DNA of 64,000 nucleotides from assembly GCF_004364165.1 (NCBI RefSeq), contig NZ_SOAY01000010.1:396903-460902 (forward strand), given 5' to 3'. The stretch comes from Maribacter spongiicola (GTDB lineage Bacteria; Bacteroidota; Bacteroidia; Flavobacteriales; Flavobacteriaceae). This document shows positions 62,973 to 64,000 of the stretch, in pieces (position 1 is the first letter of the stretch; each line of letters starts with the position of its first letter). The notes below the pieces were generated by a model, which saw nothing but the letters and a program-made list of their open reading frames with translations, had not been told where the DNA came from and did no database searches. The translations under genes were made by a program, and so were the position numbers.

Positions 62973-64000
62973 TTATTCTTTTAAAATTTTAAAATTATAT
63001 TGTCCAATTTCATTTGTAATTATTAAAAAGTACCATCCTTTGCTTAGACTTTCTAAGTTGATACGAATTAGAAATTCCTGATTCTTACTATTATCACTTA
63101 AAACCAAGCTTCCACTACTATCGAAAATTGAATAGGTCGCATTCTCTCCTGATATCCCGTTAATTGATATTACACTTTTAACAGGGTTCGGATAATATTT
63201 AATTTCACCTACAATTAATTCTTGACTAAAAATTCCTTGACAATCAGAATCACCTTTAATTATTATGGTATTTTCACCTGAAGCTAGAGGTACCTTTACC
63301 GTGTTTTTAGAGGTGCTAGAAAATTGATAGTCATAATTATTTTCATTAACATTAACCTCATAGGAAAGGCTTCCTTGTAAAGAAATTTGAGCAAATTGAT
63401 TAGTTGAGTCTATTTCTAAAACTTCCGCTATTAAATCTTCAAAATTTGTAATAGATGTGCTATAACATTGTTCCCAATTAGGAAATTCATCTAATGTTAA
63501 ACATACAGTATAAGCTCCTTTCGATAATTGACTTATTCTTAATGGTGTATTTAATGAAATTGTGTTATTTTGACCTACACTATTTAAACTAACTCGAAAA
63601 ACAAAATCCGATGAAGTTTCTAATAAAATTTCTCCATTATTAACATCTGCGCAAGTAGCATTTGTTATTATGATACTTATATCTTCTTGATTTAGGTTTG
63701 GACTTGTAATTGGGTTGTCATCATCGGTATTGGTACCCGTTACGGTCTGGTCTGCAACGGTATCATACGCATCATCACTTACAGCATCGTTAATGGAGAG
63801 GTTAATCAGGTAGTTCTGTGTTCCATCTAAAACGGTATCATCCTGCCCAGTGACGGTAACGGTCTGTGGAATATTCCAGTTTGCGTTGGTAAATGTTAGG
63901 AAAGTGGGTGTTGTGACGGCTTCTGCTGTATTATTTGAAGCGAGGTCGATAACCACGTCGGTAGCTGGTTGCAAACCGAGTACTACTGTAAAATTGTCGG
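62973..64000 (-). CDS. Giant T9SS-secreted adhesin, C-terminal part
   Basis: The frame runs off the right edge. At 63710-64000 it encodes one unit of a repeat module (TDVVIDLAS, LTFTNANWNIPQTVTVTG, DDTVLDGTQNY, VADQTVTGTNTDDDNP) that occurs in long tandem arrays in Bacteroidota adhesins. A beta-rich spacer then leads to the T9SS sorting tail (YYPNPVKSVISINGIS ... YFLIITNEIGQYNFKILKE). The TTG at 63972-63974 is not the start; the preceding DNFTVVLG is in frame. The repeat module is more GC-rich than the tail, as often in such arrays. Confidence 0.88.
   Translation of the reverse strand, partial: DNFTVVLGLQPATDVVIDLASNNTAEAVTTPTFLTFTNANWNIPQTVTVTGQDDTVLDGTQNYLINLSINDAVSDDAYDTVADQTVTGTNTDDDNPITSPNLNQEDISIIITNATCADVNNGEILLETSSDFVFRVSLNSVGQNNTISLNTPLRISQLSKGAYTVCLTLDEFPNWEQCYSTSITNFEDLIAEVLEIDSTNQFAQISLQGSLSYEVNVNENNYDYQFSSTSKNTVKVPLASGENTIIIKGDSDCQGIFSQELIVGEIKYYPNPVKSVISINGISGENATYSIFDSSGSLVLSDNSKNQEFLIRINLESLSKGWYFLIITNEIGQYNFKILKE

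Overview
The window reads as chromosome of a low-GC marine-type Flavobacteriaceae (Bacteroidota), perhaps near Maribacter/Zobellia; the genus is a guess. The evidence is flavobacterial -7 promoter boxes (TAnnTTTG) in front of many genes, proteins with a C-terminal type IX secretion (T9SS) sorting domain, and many Bacteroidota-restricted families (DUF2480, DUF3078, DUF3124, DUF4421, DUF3050). No rRNA, tRNA or CRISPR array was seen.

Layout. 1-9.5 kb is core: the end of an outer-membrane barrel protein, a SUF iron-sulfur operon (sufS, sufE, a sufT-like gene, DUF2480), a DUF3078 protein closed by a strong palindromic terminator, hflX, an endonuclease/exonuclease/phosphatase protein, and a T9SS-secreted subtilisin with LytTR-like direct repeats in its promoter. 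9.5-23.6 kb is an accessory hotspot between a 3'-5' exonuclease gene and ogt. It holds four copies of a repeat of about 200-330 bp; in three of them one end is the last codons of ogt. The cargo is a CPBP protease, an orphan LytTR regulator, several unknown proteins, the mobile mystery protein A/B (XRE/Fic) pair, a group II intron remnant and a two-gene Hachiman anti-phage system (hamA-hamB).

23.6-38.5 kb holds a CNNM/CBS membrane protein, a class C beta-lactamase-like hydrolase, hemB with a 49-aa basic protein before it, a TPR-AraC regulator, an ankyrin protein, an ABC ATPase with a giant permease/M1-peptidase fusion, a long SF2 helicase with apparent membrane segments, and a PhzF protein. 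38.5-53 kb is rich in haem synthesis genes: hemF, hemE, a hemC-hemD fusion, hemA and hemH, with an AraC regulator divergent from hemA and a DUF3050 (haem-oxygenase-like fold) gene after hemH. With hemB at 26-27 kb this covers glutamyl-tRNA to protohaem except hemL and the protoporphyrinogen oxidase step.

53-64 kb holds a MATE exporter, then a tight six-gene operon (54.6-61.2 kb): papain-like peptidase with a probable DUF4384 tail, lipoprotein, secreted zinc metallopeptidase, and two output-less CHASE2 membrane sensors around a FecR-like secreted protein. Facing it is a minus-strand set: a giant T9SS adhesin running off the window, a fibronectin-III-like lipoprotein and a secreted protein with possible CotH/kinase-like motifs. 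The strongest candidates for something undescribed are the repeat-punctuated ogt hotspot and the protease-CHASE2 operon.
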